From positions 960,501 through 1,024,500 of the forward strand of contig JAQISU010000036.1 of NCBI GenBank assembly GCA_029339505.1: 64,000 nt of DNA, in the 5' to 3' direction. Within the stretch, counting starts at the first letter, position 1, and every line of letters starts with the position of its first letter. Positions 38,424 through 49,190 of the stretch are shown here, in pieces. The stretch comes from Unio delphinus. Its lineage: Eukaryota; Mollusca; Bivalvia; Unionida; Unionidae. The position numbers were made by a program, and so were the translations under genes. Below the pieces are notes generated by a model. The model had not been told where the DNA came from. It saw only the letters and a list, made by a program, of their open reading frames with translations, and ran no database searches.

Positions 38424-39768
38424 CTGAAATGTAATTTTTCAAGACATTACATTTTCAAACACAGTAGTATTCGGCATCTATCATACACTTGAACCATACT
38501 ACACAGCAGCAGTATAATAGAGAGTTGCAATTTAGGTGATCAAAATAATCATTTCCTGTCTATAGCACGATGTGCATCCTCACAGGAGTCCGTGCGAGAA
38601 GGACTGCAAACGATGTAATAGTCCAATTGTTATCAAATATATTTGGAAGACATTTCTTCAAAAAAATATGAGTTGCTGACAGTATAAGGATGTATTGACT
38701 GTTTCCAGGATTCAGTTTAAATAGGTTCTGCGGAAAACAAAACTCCATGGTTTCATCGAATATCCTGAATAATTCCTGATTGTTTCAAGCATCTTTAATT
38801 TTTATTGTAGTTTCCATTTTGTCCATCATTATACGGAATCTTGGAGTTGTGTCGATACTCCTCTGGTATTCATTCAAAGCGCTCTCTACTTTGGGATTTG
38901 TGATACATTTCCCGATTGTCCTGAACATAGTTCGCGGTACCGTAAATAATATTTTCATGTTTACTTATTGTTCAAAGAATCAAATTTGCCTGTTGCATTT
39001 GATTAAACTGTCGGACGTTACTAGTGTTTTATACATTCCTAATATCACTGAAAGAAAGACTCGTTCAGGTCTATTAATGTTACCTGTCCAAAACGTATTT
39101 CATTTTAAGTCACCCTGATATTTCTTTGACCAGATACCTTTGACGTTTGAACATATGCGTCTATGTGTGTTATCACAGATACCTGGAGTATTCGTTTATT
39201 TTCAAACATTTTATATCTCCTACGTCTCTGAGCATAAATTATGATCATTTGTTTCCAATCGTTTGCTTCCGTCTATCGAACACAGTTTCTTTGCTTGATC
39301 AGAATCAGCTGCAAATGAGGTAGATAATACATCCATGCAAGAATAATAGGTCATTACCGTTGACAGATTTGTTACGCAGCATTAACAAATTGCCGTCAGA
39401 TTGATAGGATACATACAAAAGAATATCTATTTTAAATCGGTTTCACATAAGTAACAATGTGATGAATTGTTTTACAACCGTATTTAACCTTTAAGAAATG
39501 CAAAAGGAATCTGTACGTTTGTTTAGCAAATACTTATTACATTGCAATGTTAAAGTAATAACTAGCCAAATATAATGTTCACACTGCATTCAGACTTTTA
39601 TTTGCCCACGTGTATCATGTTTGAATGAGAATAAACACTGCATAAGACTTACACAACCTCTTAGCAACATATTCATGAAATTAAAGATAATTAAAGAAAC
39701 CGTCATCATCCGTTCCCATTTTGATACGTTTGGGAATCCACGACAATTGTTTGTTTCTTGAAGAATCA

Positions 39769-40103
39769 TTATGTAAATTGACTTTGGTTATTCAGGTCAA
39801 GATAGCAAATTATTGGTACTTCGTGTCCAACTATCACTGTCATTTTACATTGCGCGAATGTCAGATTAAAACTCGCATTCTTGATCATCAGCAGTGATTC
39901 AGAAGGATCAGGCCTCTCAACTAAAAGCGAGTGATATTTAAATGCGTTGTAGAAATATCATCACAGAGATTCATAGTTTGGTTCTTCTTCAACTTTTATC
40001 CGAACACGTGTGAGTGGCGTCATTACATATTTGAATCGCTTGTGAAAAATGAGAGGTGTATAACAGGTGAACAAGGCAGAAAATGATAATTGTTCTTTCC
40101 ATT
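39769..40103 (-). pseudogene. 111-aa ORF, array unit 4 (frameshifted)
   Basis: Homologous to the ORFs at 32046 and 35908, but about two bases are missing near 40007 (ACACGTGTG where sisters have ACACATGTGTG), which destroys the frame. This argues against strong constraint on every copy. Confidence 0.6.
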
Positions 40104-40237
40104 ATACTTCAATTTAACTGAGAGCAACACAGGTATGCTATGTCGTTTTTTAGTAATTCAAGATAAACAAATCATTCGCTTCATAATGAATTCACATATT
40201 GGGCAATATAGACACCAATAATATCCGTAACATTTAC

Positions 40238-40352
40238 CATCATAACAGGTCTTCCATTACCAGCATGTTGGACAGTTGCACGAGTAATTACCATTAGAAT
40301 TTTTTACAGGTGACTCCATGTTGACGCCGTAAATTTAAACATTCATTGATAT
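40238..40352 (-). pseudogene. decayed second EGF exon, unit 4
   Basis: Carries the same inherited lesions as units 2, 3 and 5 (lost acceptor AG, stop after CNCPTCW). Non-functional as an EGF exon. Confidence 0.7.
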
Positions 40353-42169
40353 CGGAAATCTAATATTCCAACAATAAAAACTTTGAAACAAAGTATTATC
40401 CTTCATACAGATAATATTTCAAGTATTCCTGGAAGACGTGTTTTAATCGAGACTTGCAACTTAGATGATAAAATGCTTTCTTTTCTAGATCAGTAGCACA
40501 CAGAATCATCACAGAAGACTCATCAAATACGATCAAGGGCAATGCAGTGGGAATTCAATGTTCACACTTATTAGAATTTGAAATACGTTTTCAAATTAAA
40601 TAGCAGGGAAGTAAGTATAAGGGTGTATTAACTGTCTTTTATGATCAACTTAATTGCCCTCTTCTAATTAAATATTTCATCACTTCAGAACGTATTCTGA
40701 AAAGATTCTGGGATTGTAAGGAGTTTGTATTTTATATTCACCCGTAGGTCTTGTCCATAATACGATGGATGATTGGAATTCATTCAGAAGGCAACCATAA
40801 CACAACCGGAATATCCCATACTTTTGGACATGTCAAATATGTTTCCAAACACACTGTCATACCAAGCAAATCATTACGTTTGTTTTATTCACATTTTATT
40901 CTATTGAGAAAACAAATAATGTTAGTTTTTTGCTAAAGGTTATGGCGTTTACTCTTGTATGTTACCTAATTTAAGAGAACGGTTCAAAACACATGGCATG
41001 TCCAACGGACGGACCATTGAATAGTACCTGAAAGAGGATATTTGCATTACCAATCGACTAAACATTTGCAGTATTTTGAACCGTTTGTTTATGTTTATTG
41101 ACCTCCGTTTTGAAAGTGAGAAATGGAGCATTATTCGCTATCTAAATTCAAATAGTTTGAAATCGTTGAGGACACGCCACATTATTTGTTCCAAGCTATT
41201 TTCACTGCCTATCCTTCACATCCACTTCATAATCCGAGATTGAGAAGTTAGTATGTCTTTCTTCTCGCTACATGCTTGACGTGGTATATGTAAATGGTGA
41301 TAACAGTTGTTAGGATAAACAAATGACATTCATATTAGGAGTGGATCTTAAATTCTTGAAAATATGAAAGAGAGTATTGCATATATAAACATTATTTAAC
41401 ATTAACGAAAATGAATATAACTTTAGTGTTGATTTTGGTCCTTAAGTTTGCAAGGTTTAACTTATCAAGCATTATATATTAGGTTTGAGGCTGAATTCTG
41501 ACATTTGCTCGGTCACATGCCATATGCCACGAATAAACGTAATCATTATTTGATGCCTTAATAATGTTTGAGAAACACATGACATGAGGGTTAATGTAAA
41601 GGAAGTGAAGAAATGTTCCATATCCGTTATCTCTTTAACACGTTTAATCATGGATGACAAGTATTAATAATAAAATGAACAAGGTTCTTGAGGTCAAATC
41701 TGCCACTTGTACAGTTTACTGATCACACCCGTCACTGTGCGTGTATATTACGCAATAATTGTAATTTGAACCTAAATTTGTTATCATCGGATGTGTTTCA
41801 AACAGTTCAAACTTCTCGCGGGTGTTTCCTGATTTTGTCGTAAGCAATATGTTTTCTAAACATTTGTTGAACAATGTTTTATATGACTATACTGGTTGTT
41901 ATTTTGTCTATTCATTTGTTATTTCTTTGAAACAAATGGTCACAACGACAGCGTCATTAAATATTATAATCATTTGTTTTGGATGGATATCGTTGTATTT
42001 TATCTTTCGTAAGAAGAATATGTTATCTTTTGATTTCCATTTCAGTGAATTTTAGAGGGAACAAGCAGACTTCGTCTTAAGAATGGCAACTAAAGACACG
42101 ATAATCTTGATAAACTACTCTGTATACAAAAATGATTTGAAACCTATCATCAATATTTATACAGTTTAC

Positions 42170-42283
42170 CTTCAGAACAGTTCTTTCCTCGCCAGCCTGA
42201 TGAACAATTACAGGAGTAGTCGCCAATGGAATTTGAACAGACGCCACCATTCGCACACGGAGAATTTAAACATTCATTGACAT
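42170..42283 (-). CDS. EGF exon, array unit 5
   Basis: 114-nt phase-1 exon, donor GTAAAC at 42164-42169. Intact EGF identical in product to units 3 and 4. This is the unit that carries the Polinton insertion further downstream on the plus strand. Confidence 0.9.
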
Positions 42284-43628
42284 CTGAAATGTAATTTTTC
42301 AAGACATTACATTTTCAAACACAGTAGTAATCGGCATCTATTATACACTTGAACCATACTACACAGCAGCAGTATAATAGAGAGTTGCAATTTAGGTGAT
42401 CAAAATAATCATTTCCTGTCTATAGCACGATGTGCATCCTCACAGGAGTCCGTGCGAGAAGGACTGCAAACGATGTAATAGTCCAAATGTTATCAAATAT
42501 ATTTGGAAGACATTTCTTCAAACAAATATGAGTTGCTGACAGTATAAGGATGTATTGACTGTTTCCAGGATTCAGTTTAAATGGGTTCTGCGGAAAACAA
42601 AACTCCATGGTTTCATCGAATATCCTGAATAATTCCTGATTGTTTTAAGCATCTTTAATTTTTATTGTAGTTTCCATTCTGTCCATCATCATACGGAAGC
42701 TTGGAGTTGTGTCGATACTCCTCTGGTATTCATTCAAAGCGCTCTCTACTTTGGGATTTGTGATACATTTCCCGATTGTCCTGAACATAATTAGCGGTAT
42801 CGTAAATAATATTTTCATGTTTACTTATTGTTCAAAGAATCAAATTTGCCTGTTGCATTTGATTAAACTGTCGGACGTTACTAGTCTTTGATACATTCCT
42901 AATATCACTGAAAGAAAGACTCGTTCAGGTCTATTAATGTTACCTGTCCAAAACGTATTTCATTTTAAGTCACCCTGATATTTCTTTGACCAGATACCTT
43001 TGACGTTTGAACATATGCGTCTATGTGTGTTATCACAGATACCTCGAGTATTCGTTTATTTTCAAACATTTTATATCTCCTACGTCTCTGAGCATAAATT
43101 ATGATCATTTGTTTCCAATCGTTAGCTTCCGTCTATCGAACACAGTTTCTTTGCTTGATCAGAATCAGCTGCAAATGAGGTAGATAATACATCCATGCAA
43201 GAATAATAGGTCATTACCGTTGACAGATTTGTTACGCAGCAATAACAAATTGCCGTCAGATTGATAGGATACATACAAAAGAATATTTATTTTAAATCGA
43301 TTTCACATAAGCAACAATGTGATGAATTGTTTTACAACCGTATTTAACCTTTAAGAAATGCAAAAGGAATCTGTACGTTTGTTTAGCAAATACTTATTAC
43401 ATTGCAATGTTAAAGTAATAAATAGCCAAATATAATGTTCACACTGCATTCAGACTATTATTTGCTCACGTGTATCGTGTTTTAATGAGAATAAACACTG
43501 CATACGACTTACACAACCTATTAGCAACATATTCATGAAATTAAAGATAATTAAAGAAATCGTCATCATCCGTTCCCATTTTGATACGTTTGGGAATCCA
43601 CGACAATTGTTTGTTTCTTGAAGAATCA

Positions 43629-43964
43629 TTATGTAAATTTACTTTGGTTATTCAGGTCACGATAGCAAATTATTGGTACTTCGTGTCCAACTATCACTGT
43701 CATTTTACATTGCGCGAATGTCAGATTAAAACTCGCATTCTTGATCATCAGCAGTGATTCAGAAGGATCAGGCCTCTCAACTAAAAGCGAGTGATATTTA
43801 AATGCGTTGTAGAAATAGCAACACAGAGATTCATAGTTTGGTTCTTCTTCAACTTTTATCCGAACACATGTGTGAGTGGCGTCATTACATATTTGAATCG
43901 CTTGTGAAAAATGAGAGGCGTATAACAGGTGAACAAGGCAGAAAATGATAATTGTTCTTTCCAT
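43629..43964 (-). CDS. 111-aa secreted-type ORF, array unit 5
   Basis: Open frame with signal peptide. Replacements relative to sister copies include HLLYASHF, a CYRDLNN segment and SKFT at the end. Same caveats as the other copies. Confidence 0.35.
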   Translation of the reverse strand: MERTIIIFCLVHLLYASHFSQAIQICNDATHTCVRIKVEEEPNYESLCCYFYNAFKYHSLLVERPDPSESLLMIKNASFNLTFAQCKMTVIVGHEVPIICYRDLNNQSKFT

Positions 43965-44099
43965 TATACTTCAATTTAACTGAGAGCAACACAGGTATGC
44001 TATGTCGTTTTTTAGTAATTCAAGATAAACAAATCATTCGCTTCATAATGAATTCACATATTGGGCAATATAGACACCAATAATATCCATAACATTTAC

Positions 44100-44214
44100 C
44101 ATCATAACAGGTCTTCCATTACCAGCATGTTGGACAGTTGCACGAGTAATTACCATTAGAATTTTTTACAGGTGACTCCATGTTGACGTCGTAAATTTAA
44201 ACATTCATTGATAT
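44100..44214 (-). pseudogene. decayed second EGF exon, unit 5
   Basis: Same lesion set as the other late units. It lies 670 bp left of the Polinton, so the element inserted in intronic or pseudo-exonic DNA. Confidence 0.7.
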
Positions 44215-44882
44215 CGGAAATCTAATATTCCAACAATAAAAACTTTGAAACAAAGTATTATCCTTCATACAGATAATATTTCAAGTATTCCTGGAAGACG
44301 TGTTTTAATCGAGACTTGCAGCTTCGATGATAAAATGCTTTCTTTTCTAGATCAGTAGCACACAGAATCATCACAGAAGACTCATCAAATACGATCAATG
44401 GCAATGCAGTGGGACTTCAATGTTCACACTTATTAGAATTTGAAATACGTTTTCAAATTAAATAGCAGGGAAGTAAGTATAAGGGTGTATTAACTGACTT
44501 TTATGATCAACTTAATTGCCCTCTTCTAACTAAATATTTCATCACTTCAGAACGTATTCTGAAAAGATTCTGGGATTGTAAGGAGATTGTATTTTATATT
44601 CACCCGTAGGTCTTGTCCATAATACGATGGATGATTGGAATTCATTCAGAAGGCAACCATAACACAACCGGAATATCACATACCTTTGGACATGTCAAAT
44701 ATGTTTCCAAACACACTGTCATACCAAGCAAATCATTACGTTTGTTTTATTCACATTTTATTCTATTGAGAAAACAAATAATATTAGTTTTTCGCTAAAG
44801 GTTATGGCGTTTACTCTTGTATGTTACCTAATTTAAGAGAACGGTTCAAAACACATGGCATGTCCAACGGACGGACCATTGA

Positions 44883-44887
44883 ATGGT
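44883..44887. repeat. target-site duplication, left copy
   Basis: ATGGT (ATGGTA if the first element base is shared) matches ATAGT(A) at 61001-61005 with one mismatch. Uninterrupted sister units carry a single copy. Confidence 0.8.
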
Positions 44888-45090
44888 AGCAGCAGAGAGG
44901 GTGAATCCTACAACATTTTTTGTTTTTATTTTTGATTATACCCCCTCCAAATAACACTAGACCCTTCTCGCGAAAAAATGACAGTGAACATGGGATTCGC
45001 ATTCGCGAATCATAAAATGTCGCAACGTCGTTGTCACTCACCCTCTCTGCTGCTATGGGTTAACCGAATATTTTATCAAGTCCGATACGA
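44888..45090. repeat. left terminal inverted repeat (203 bp)
   Basis: Matches the reverse complement of 60798-61000 with one mismatch seen by eye (45056). It is composite: the outer 167 bp are themselves bounded by a 17-bp inverted pair, AGCAGCAGAGAGGGTGA at 44888-44904 and its complement at 45038-45054. Then come 36 bp that, in the right copy, encode the end of the ATPase. It contains a 10-bp palindrome ATTCGCGAAT. Confidence 0.95.
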
Positions 45091-45101
45091 CGAAAATCCC
45101 T

Positions 45102-46472
45102 TCAGGATTTCACAAACAGACTAATTTGTAAAACCTCCTCTTGTAAATCAATCAGATTATTAGACTGGTCAGTGAGTTTGAAATTAATTCTGGTTAATGA
45201 ATTATTATGACATCGCATATACACTGGATTCACCGGAGACTCAATTATTAAAAACCCTGGAGGAGCTGTTGGTGCAAATGAATACAAAATATATCCTTGC
45301 TGAGCTTGATTTGATCGTTCTAGATTAATTTGATAGCTTCCTTCGATCACATCGCATACTAAATTGAGCGCAATCACCGATGAAATATTCACGTTGAACG
45401 GAGCAATATGCCTGCCACCACCATCTGGGTCATTATTGTGTTTGAGGGTTTTTATTTCCGGTGATGTTGTTTTTTTCCACGCATCATGAATTATTTTAAA
45501 ACCAAAATCGATGGTGTCACTGAGAAGTTTTTTTAGTTCTGGTACGTTATATTCTGGTAGTTTGAATGTGGGGATATCTTCAACGCGGATATTATAGTCT
45601 GTTGCAAATCTTGTTCTTGTTTCAGGATAACTGTCATCTAATATATCCTGAATAATTTTCAAATTAAATTTTTCCATATCGTTGATAATTTTATTGCATG
45701 TTTCTACGACGCTGATAAATTCATCTCGGGTGAGAGAGCCGGATTTAAGAGGTATTAACAACAGTAAAAAATCATTATTCATTGCTGTGAAATTTTCAGC
45801 GATTTTAAGTTCGTTAGTAATAAGAAATTTCCTTTTTCTATCTATATCGTCAATGGGAGTAAAAAAATCTCTATTATACGTGTGATCTTTATAACTCTTT
45901 ATTGGATTATCAGATTTTATCCTGTCTGTGACATAATCAGATTTTTGTGGTTCTGGTAAATCAACGGTTTCTTCCCGGGGTATTAATTCAATCCATCCTA
46001 GTACGGTTCTTATTGAGCTTTGATAGATATCTACGACATAACCCTCTGTGCTTATTTCAATGGCAGATGATAGTGTTGGTTCATGAACTGTTATAGCTAT
46101 TTTTGACTCTACTCCAGTAATCGATTTTATTCTACGCGCGAATTCATTATTGATTTGTTCGATTTGGTATGATCCGGTTGGTATGGAAACAACATTCCAG
46201 TCTGGGGTTCCGTCGGGTTTATTCTTATTTGCAAATACCAGGGAATTATTCGGTTGTTGACCACCAAATGATTTTGACCTAATATTTGGCCAACTGTGGT
46301 ATACTCGTAATTTTGCTAGCGCTATCTCCTTCACTGGGACCGGAGAGGGGAAATTCACACTGAATTCTGGATTCGTTGAGGTTATTGAGATCATGCTTGT
46401 TTGTACTGGGTTTGTGTTCTCCACTATTTGTTGAAGTAATTCCATCTGTGTTGTCATTGTTATTATACTCAT
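45102..46472 (-). CDS. Polinton penton-like / minor capsid protein (candidate)
   Basis: 456 aa with ATG at 46472; the stop lies 12 bp inside the left inverted repeat. The N-terminal quarter has the pattern 'EIALAKLRVYHSWPNI' (about residues 49-64), then 'NNSLVFANKN' and 'VSIPTGSYQIEQINNEF' (about 93-109). I recognise this as a recurring module of Polinton and adintovirus structural proteins usually assigned to the vertex or penton role. No catalytic motif is visible. The C-terminal part (SVIALNLVCDVIEGSY onward) looks beta-rich. It overlaps the shifted frame of the two-TM gene upstream. The frame is fully open. Role inferred from family and position. Confidence 0.6.
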   Translation of the reverse strand: MSIITMTTQMELLQQIVENTNPVQTSMISITSTNPEFSVNFPSPVPVKEIALAKLRVYHSWPNIRSKSFGGQQPNNSLVFANKNKPDGTPDWNVVSIPTGSYQIEQINNEFARRIKSITGVESKIAITVHEPTLSSAIEISTEGYVVDIYQSSIRTVLGWIELIPREETVDLPEPQKSDYVTDRIKSDNPIKSYKDHTYNRDFFTPIDDIDRKRKFLITNELKIAENFTAMNNDFLLLLIPLKSGSLTRDEFISVVETCNKIINDMEKFNLKIIQDILDDSYPETRTRFATDYNIRVEDIPTFKLPEYNVPELKKLLSDTIDFGFKIIHDAWKKTTSPEIKTLKHNNDPDGGGRHIAPFNVNISSVIALNLVCDVIEGSYQINLERSNQAQQGYILYSFAPTAPPGFLIIESPVNPVYMRCHNNSLTRINFKLTDQSNNLIDLQEEVLQISLFVKS

Positions 46473-46925
46473 ATTTTTGTATTTCTAATTTTGACATCGC
46501 AGAATCATATATATCTACCATCGCTGAAAACTCACTCTCTGATATAATTGTATCATCGAGCGATGACGATATCAATGAGGATAATTGCGAGTATGCTGTA
46601 GACACAACATGAAATTGAATTATGTAGTCTTGTAGTTTCCGTTGGCTGCATGAGGATATTTTTTTGTGATTATTGAAATTATTCCAGCGATTGTTGTTGC
46701 CGCAGAAATGCAAATTGGAACAGCTATCGGGGCCATCATTGTCACTGAAGACAGTATAATACCAGCTCCGGTGATTACACCACTCACAGCGTACACAGTA
46801 ACATCAATTGCGGTAATTCTCCTGCGGTATTTTTTAATTTTCATTGCATACTCCTCAGACAAGGTCTTGAGTCTAGTTTGATACTCTCTGACTTGATCAT
46901 AGCGATATTGCGATGATGAAATCAT
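46279..46925 (-). CDS. two-TM Polinton protein with -1 frame change
   Basis: The first frame (ATG 46925, stop 46620) gives 101 aa: a charged N-terminus, then two hydrophobic segments at about 38-63 and 66-87 ending IITKK. A second frame (46713-46279) continues with a helical, acidic region (HVVSTAYSQLSSLISSSLDD, then SESEF) that I recognise as the second half of the same Polinton protein family. The switch falls on a run of seven A on the coding strand (46659-46665), in the register A AAA AAA expected for -1 slippage. It could be a programmed shift, a mutation or an assembly indel. The shifted tail overlaps the penton-like gene. Confidence 0.6.
46659..46665 (-). promoter_or_regulatory. A7 slippery heptamer candidate
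   Basis: On the coding strand the zero-frame codons around the run are ACA AAA AAA TAT, which places A AAA AAA in the correct register for -1 ribosomal frameshifting. The -1 frame encodes the family's C-terminal half. No downstream pseudoknot was verified. Confidence 0.4.
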
Positions 46926-46954
46926 TTTTATTTTAAATACGCTATCGTTTTCAA

Positions 46955-48172
46955 TTACGATTTACTTAAATCCGCTACGAATTCCACATACCACGTTGTT
47001 GAGACCCTAACCAAATTTGTATCAGTAGATCTGATTGTAAACTTTTCAGTTGTATTCTTGTCGATGATCGTTGAAATCGTATTATTGACCCCGGATGAAC
47101 TGGACGATGAAATATTAAATTGAGATAATGGTGTTACTAGTGTTAATCGATAAATACCCTTAACGGTTGCAGTGATATCTAATTTGTTGTTTGTAGGTGT
47201 CCACTCAAATGATCCGTGTTGGATCGTGTATACTAAGTTGTTGGTTTTCTCATGAGGAATTTTTGTTTTTTCAATTACTGTTATCATCCTCGTTGCATCC
47301 CCTTTGATGTCTTCGATGAACGTTTTCGTCTCATCGATGGATTTTTTAATATCAGGGAGTTTTAGTTCAATTTTATCGAATGTAGTTCCAATAAATTTAT
47401 CAATGATATTTCTACGAAATGCGTTAAACTGTTTTATGTGTTCTTCGGTTTTAGATTGAAGTGTTGCTAGTTCTAACGCAGAATCGTTGAGAGTTTTAAA
47501 TCGATCTGTAATCGTCGAAAAAAGTACACCCGGTTTGAGTTTACCCTGATCGGAAAATAACGCGATAGTATCCTCGATTGCGTTTTGTTGTTTAACCAAA
47601 ATATCATCCAGATAAATATTACTGGTTTTCAATTTACCCTGATCGGAAAATAACGCGATAGTATCCTCGATTGCGTTTTGTTGTTTAACCAAAATATCAT
47701 CCAGATAAATATTACTGGTTTTCAATTTACCCTGATCGGAAAATAACGCGATAGTATCCTCGATTGCGTTTTGTTGTTTAACCAAAATATCATCCAGAGA
47801 AATATTACTGGTTTTCAATTTACCCTGATCGGAAAATAACGCAACGGTGTTCTCGATTGCGTTTTGTTGTTTAACTAAAATATCATCCAGAGATATATTA
47901 CTGGTTTTCAATTTACCCTGATCGGAAAATAACGCAACGGTGTTCTTGATTGCGTTTCGTTGTTTAACTAAAATATCATCCAGAGAGATATTACTAGATT
48001 TCAATTTACCCTGTTTGTCCTGAAATACAACTATTTCATTAGGATCAACATTTGTTAAGTTCAACGTCTCAGCGATTTCATCTTTAATTTTTTTTGTTAT
48101 ATCCTTGATAGAATCAGGGGTTGCAGTGCCATCGGGTTTGGGTTTCAAAGATCTCCCCCAAATATCAATCAT
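46955..48172 (-). CDS. repeat-bearing fibre-like structural protein
   Basis: 405 aa, ATG at 48172, starting 1 bp after the protease stop codon. Residues about 55-209 are five tandem copies of a 31-residue unit (GKLKTSNISLDDILVKQQ, then NAIEDTIALFSDQ), followed by a partial sixth. Then comes a helical stretch (LELATLQSKTEEHIKQFNAF) and a C-terminal beta-rich domain (about 310-405) containing SSSSSSG. 'GKL..S.IS.DDI' shafts with a distinct C-terminal domain suggest a spike or fibre attached to the capsid. That role is inference from architecture and position in the virion cluster. The frame is intact. Confidence 0.6.
   Translation of the reverse strand: MIDIWGRSLKPKPDGTATPDSIKDITKKIKDEIAETLNLTNVDPNEIVVFQDKQGKLKSSNISLDDILVKQRNAIKNTVALFSDQGKLKTSNISLDDILVKQQNAIENTVALFSDQGKLKTSNISLDDILVKQQNAIEDTIALFSDQGKLKTSNIYLDDILVKQQNAIEDTIALFSDQGKLKTSNIYLDDILVKQQNAIEDTIALFSDQGKLKPGVLFSTITDRFKTLNDSALELATLQSKTEEHIKQFNAFRRNIIDKFIGTTFDKIELKLPDIKKSIDETKTFIEDIKGDATRMITVIEKTKIPHEKTNNLVYTIQHGSFEWTPTNNKLDITATVKGIYRLTLVTPLSQFNISSSSSSGVNNTISTIIDKNTTEKFTIRSTDTNLVRVSTTWYVEFVADLSKS
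47546..48010 (-). repeat. 93-bp coding tandem repeat (x5)
   Basis: Five in-frame 93-bp units in the fibre-like gene. The copies near 47546-47820 are almost identical at the nucleotide level, while the two distal ones share separate substitutions. This indicates recent stepwise expansion within the element. Confidence 0.9.
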
Positions 48173-48173
48173 G

Positions 48174-48605
48174 TTATTGTAAAACTCTTTCTCTCTCTAA
48201 AAAGCGATTGCTGGTGTAGTCATTTACAACAATATGAGGTGGTTTTCTAGATGCTGAAATAGCGTCAAGGACATTTAATACTTCACTGCCGCATATTGGT
48301 GGGTCATTGATTTGTTGTGTTGGTAGCGTAGAATACCAAGTCTTCATTGGAAATTGTTTTATATAACGCATAAACTCTTTTGGTGGGGCTAATCCATATG
48401 AATCAAAATAGACAATCCCACGTGGATCAATAGCCTATGCAACCCAGTGAGTTCCAGGTCCGGTGCTGTTATCGAGATTAATAATACCTGTTTCAGTTTT
48501 GTTTGGTTGATGTGGTAATTGATCTTTCATAAAAACACCTCTGAAATTTTTAATCACTAGTTTTTTAGCCGCATCCATTAAATCAAAATTGGACATGGGA
48601 ACCAT
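48174..48605 (-). pseudogene. adenain-like cysteine protease, broken by a stop
   Basis: Polinton maturation protease of the adenovirus-endopeptidase (C5) type, which would cleave capsid precursors. The likely start is one of two ATGs near 48596-48605. Visible motifs in order are NFRGVFMKD, GPGTHWVA (catalytic His codon 48447-48449), YFDSYG (acidic residue), a Q in TQQIND, and PICG (catalytic Cys codon 48291-48293). An in-frame TAG at 48435-48437 directly after HWVA splits the gene. The next 21 codons and the remainder stay in the same frame, so this is one nonsense lesion. It fits between the membrane-active and fibre-like genes. Confidence 0.85.
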
Positions 48606-48631
48606 AGGTTCGGAAATTGAAGATTTCTGAA

Positions 48632-49171
48632 TTAATAAATCGTTCCTGGTAGTCTCAGGCCTGATCCGTGAACGGATCTCCCGCTGTACCATGAATACGG
48701 GATTCCTGGTAGTCTTAGACCCTTTCCGCTGTACCATGAATACGGGGTTCCTGGTAGTCTTAGACCCAATCCGTGAACGGATCGTCTCTTTTTTTTATAT
48801 CTTTGTCCAGCTGCCTTTTTCAACGCCATTCCTGCTGCAGTACCAACGGCTCCTAACGCCGCCGCTTTAGCCACCGCTGGGGCTGCTGCTGCAATCAATG
48901 CTGGTATTGCAGCTAACAATGGAAATATACCACCCGTTTTCATCATATTTTTAATAGCAGCCGCAGAAAGAGTAATCTGAACACCTTTTTTATCCTTGAA
49001 AGCATCATTGAAATGTTTCACTTGACGAGTTGTCAGCGATAATTTATTTGCACCACCAGTCATTTGATTAGGTTTCAACGTGATTGTGGTTCCACATTTT
49101 TTAGCAGATTCTGATTGCAATTTTTTGATTTGACCAGGAGTTAACGTAACACTAATAACACTATATGACAT
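48632..49171 (-). CDS. membrane-active minor virion protein (protein VI/X-like)
   Basis: 179 aa, ATG at 49171. Two short homologous modules come first (SVTLTPGQIKKLQ; KLSLTTRQVKHFNDA; GVQITLSAAAIKNM). Then a glycine/alanine-rich hydrophobic segment (about 81-118), a basic cluster KKKRR (126-130), and a C-terminal tail of three copies of GLRLPGTPYSWYSG-like sequence. Proteins with LTPxQ modules, an Ala/Gly hydrophobic stretch and a basic patch next to the capsid gene are standard in Polintons and are likened to adenovirus VI or X. Function (membrane lysis or core) is inference. Confidence 0.65.
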   Translation of the reverse strand: MSYSVISVTLTPGQIKKLQSESAKKCGTTITLKPNQMTGGANKLSLTTRQVKHFNDAFKDKKGVQITLSAAAIKNMMKTGGIFPLLAAIPALIAAAAPAVAKAAALGAVGTAAGMALKKAAGQRYKKKRRSVHGLGLRLPGTPYSWYSGKGLRLPGIPYSWYSGRSVHGSGLRLPGTIY

Positions 49172-49190
49172 TATACATAATAGATTGATT

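Noticed and set aside
44888..45054. LTR of a retrovirus-like element (because of the retroviral-type integrase)
   Set aside because: The ends are inverted, not direct, and the gene set has no gag or reverse transcriptase; the integrase belongs to a Polinton.
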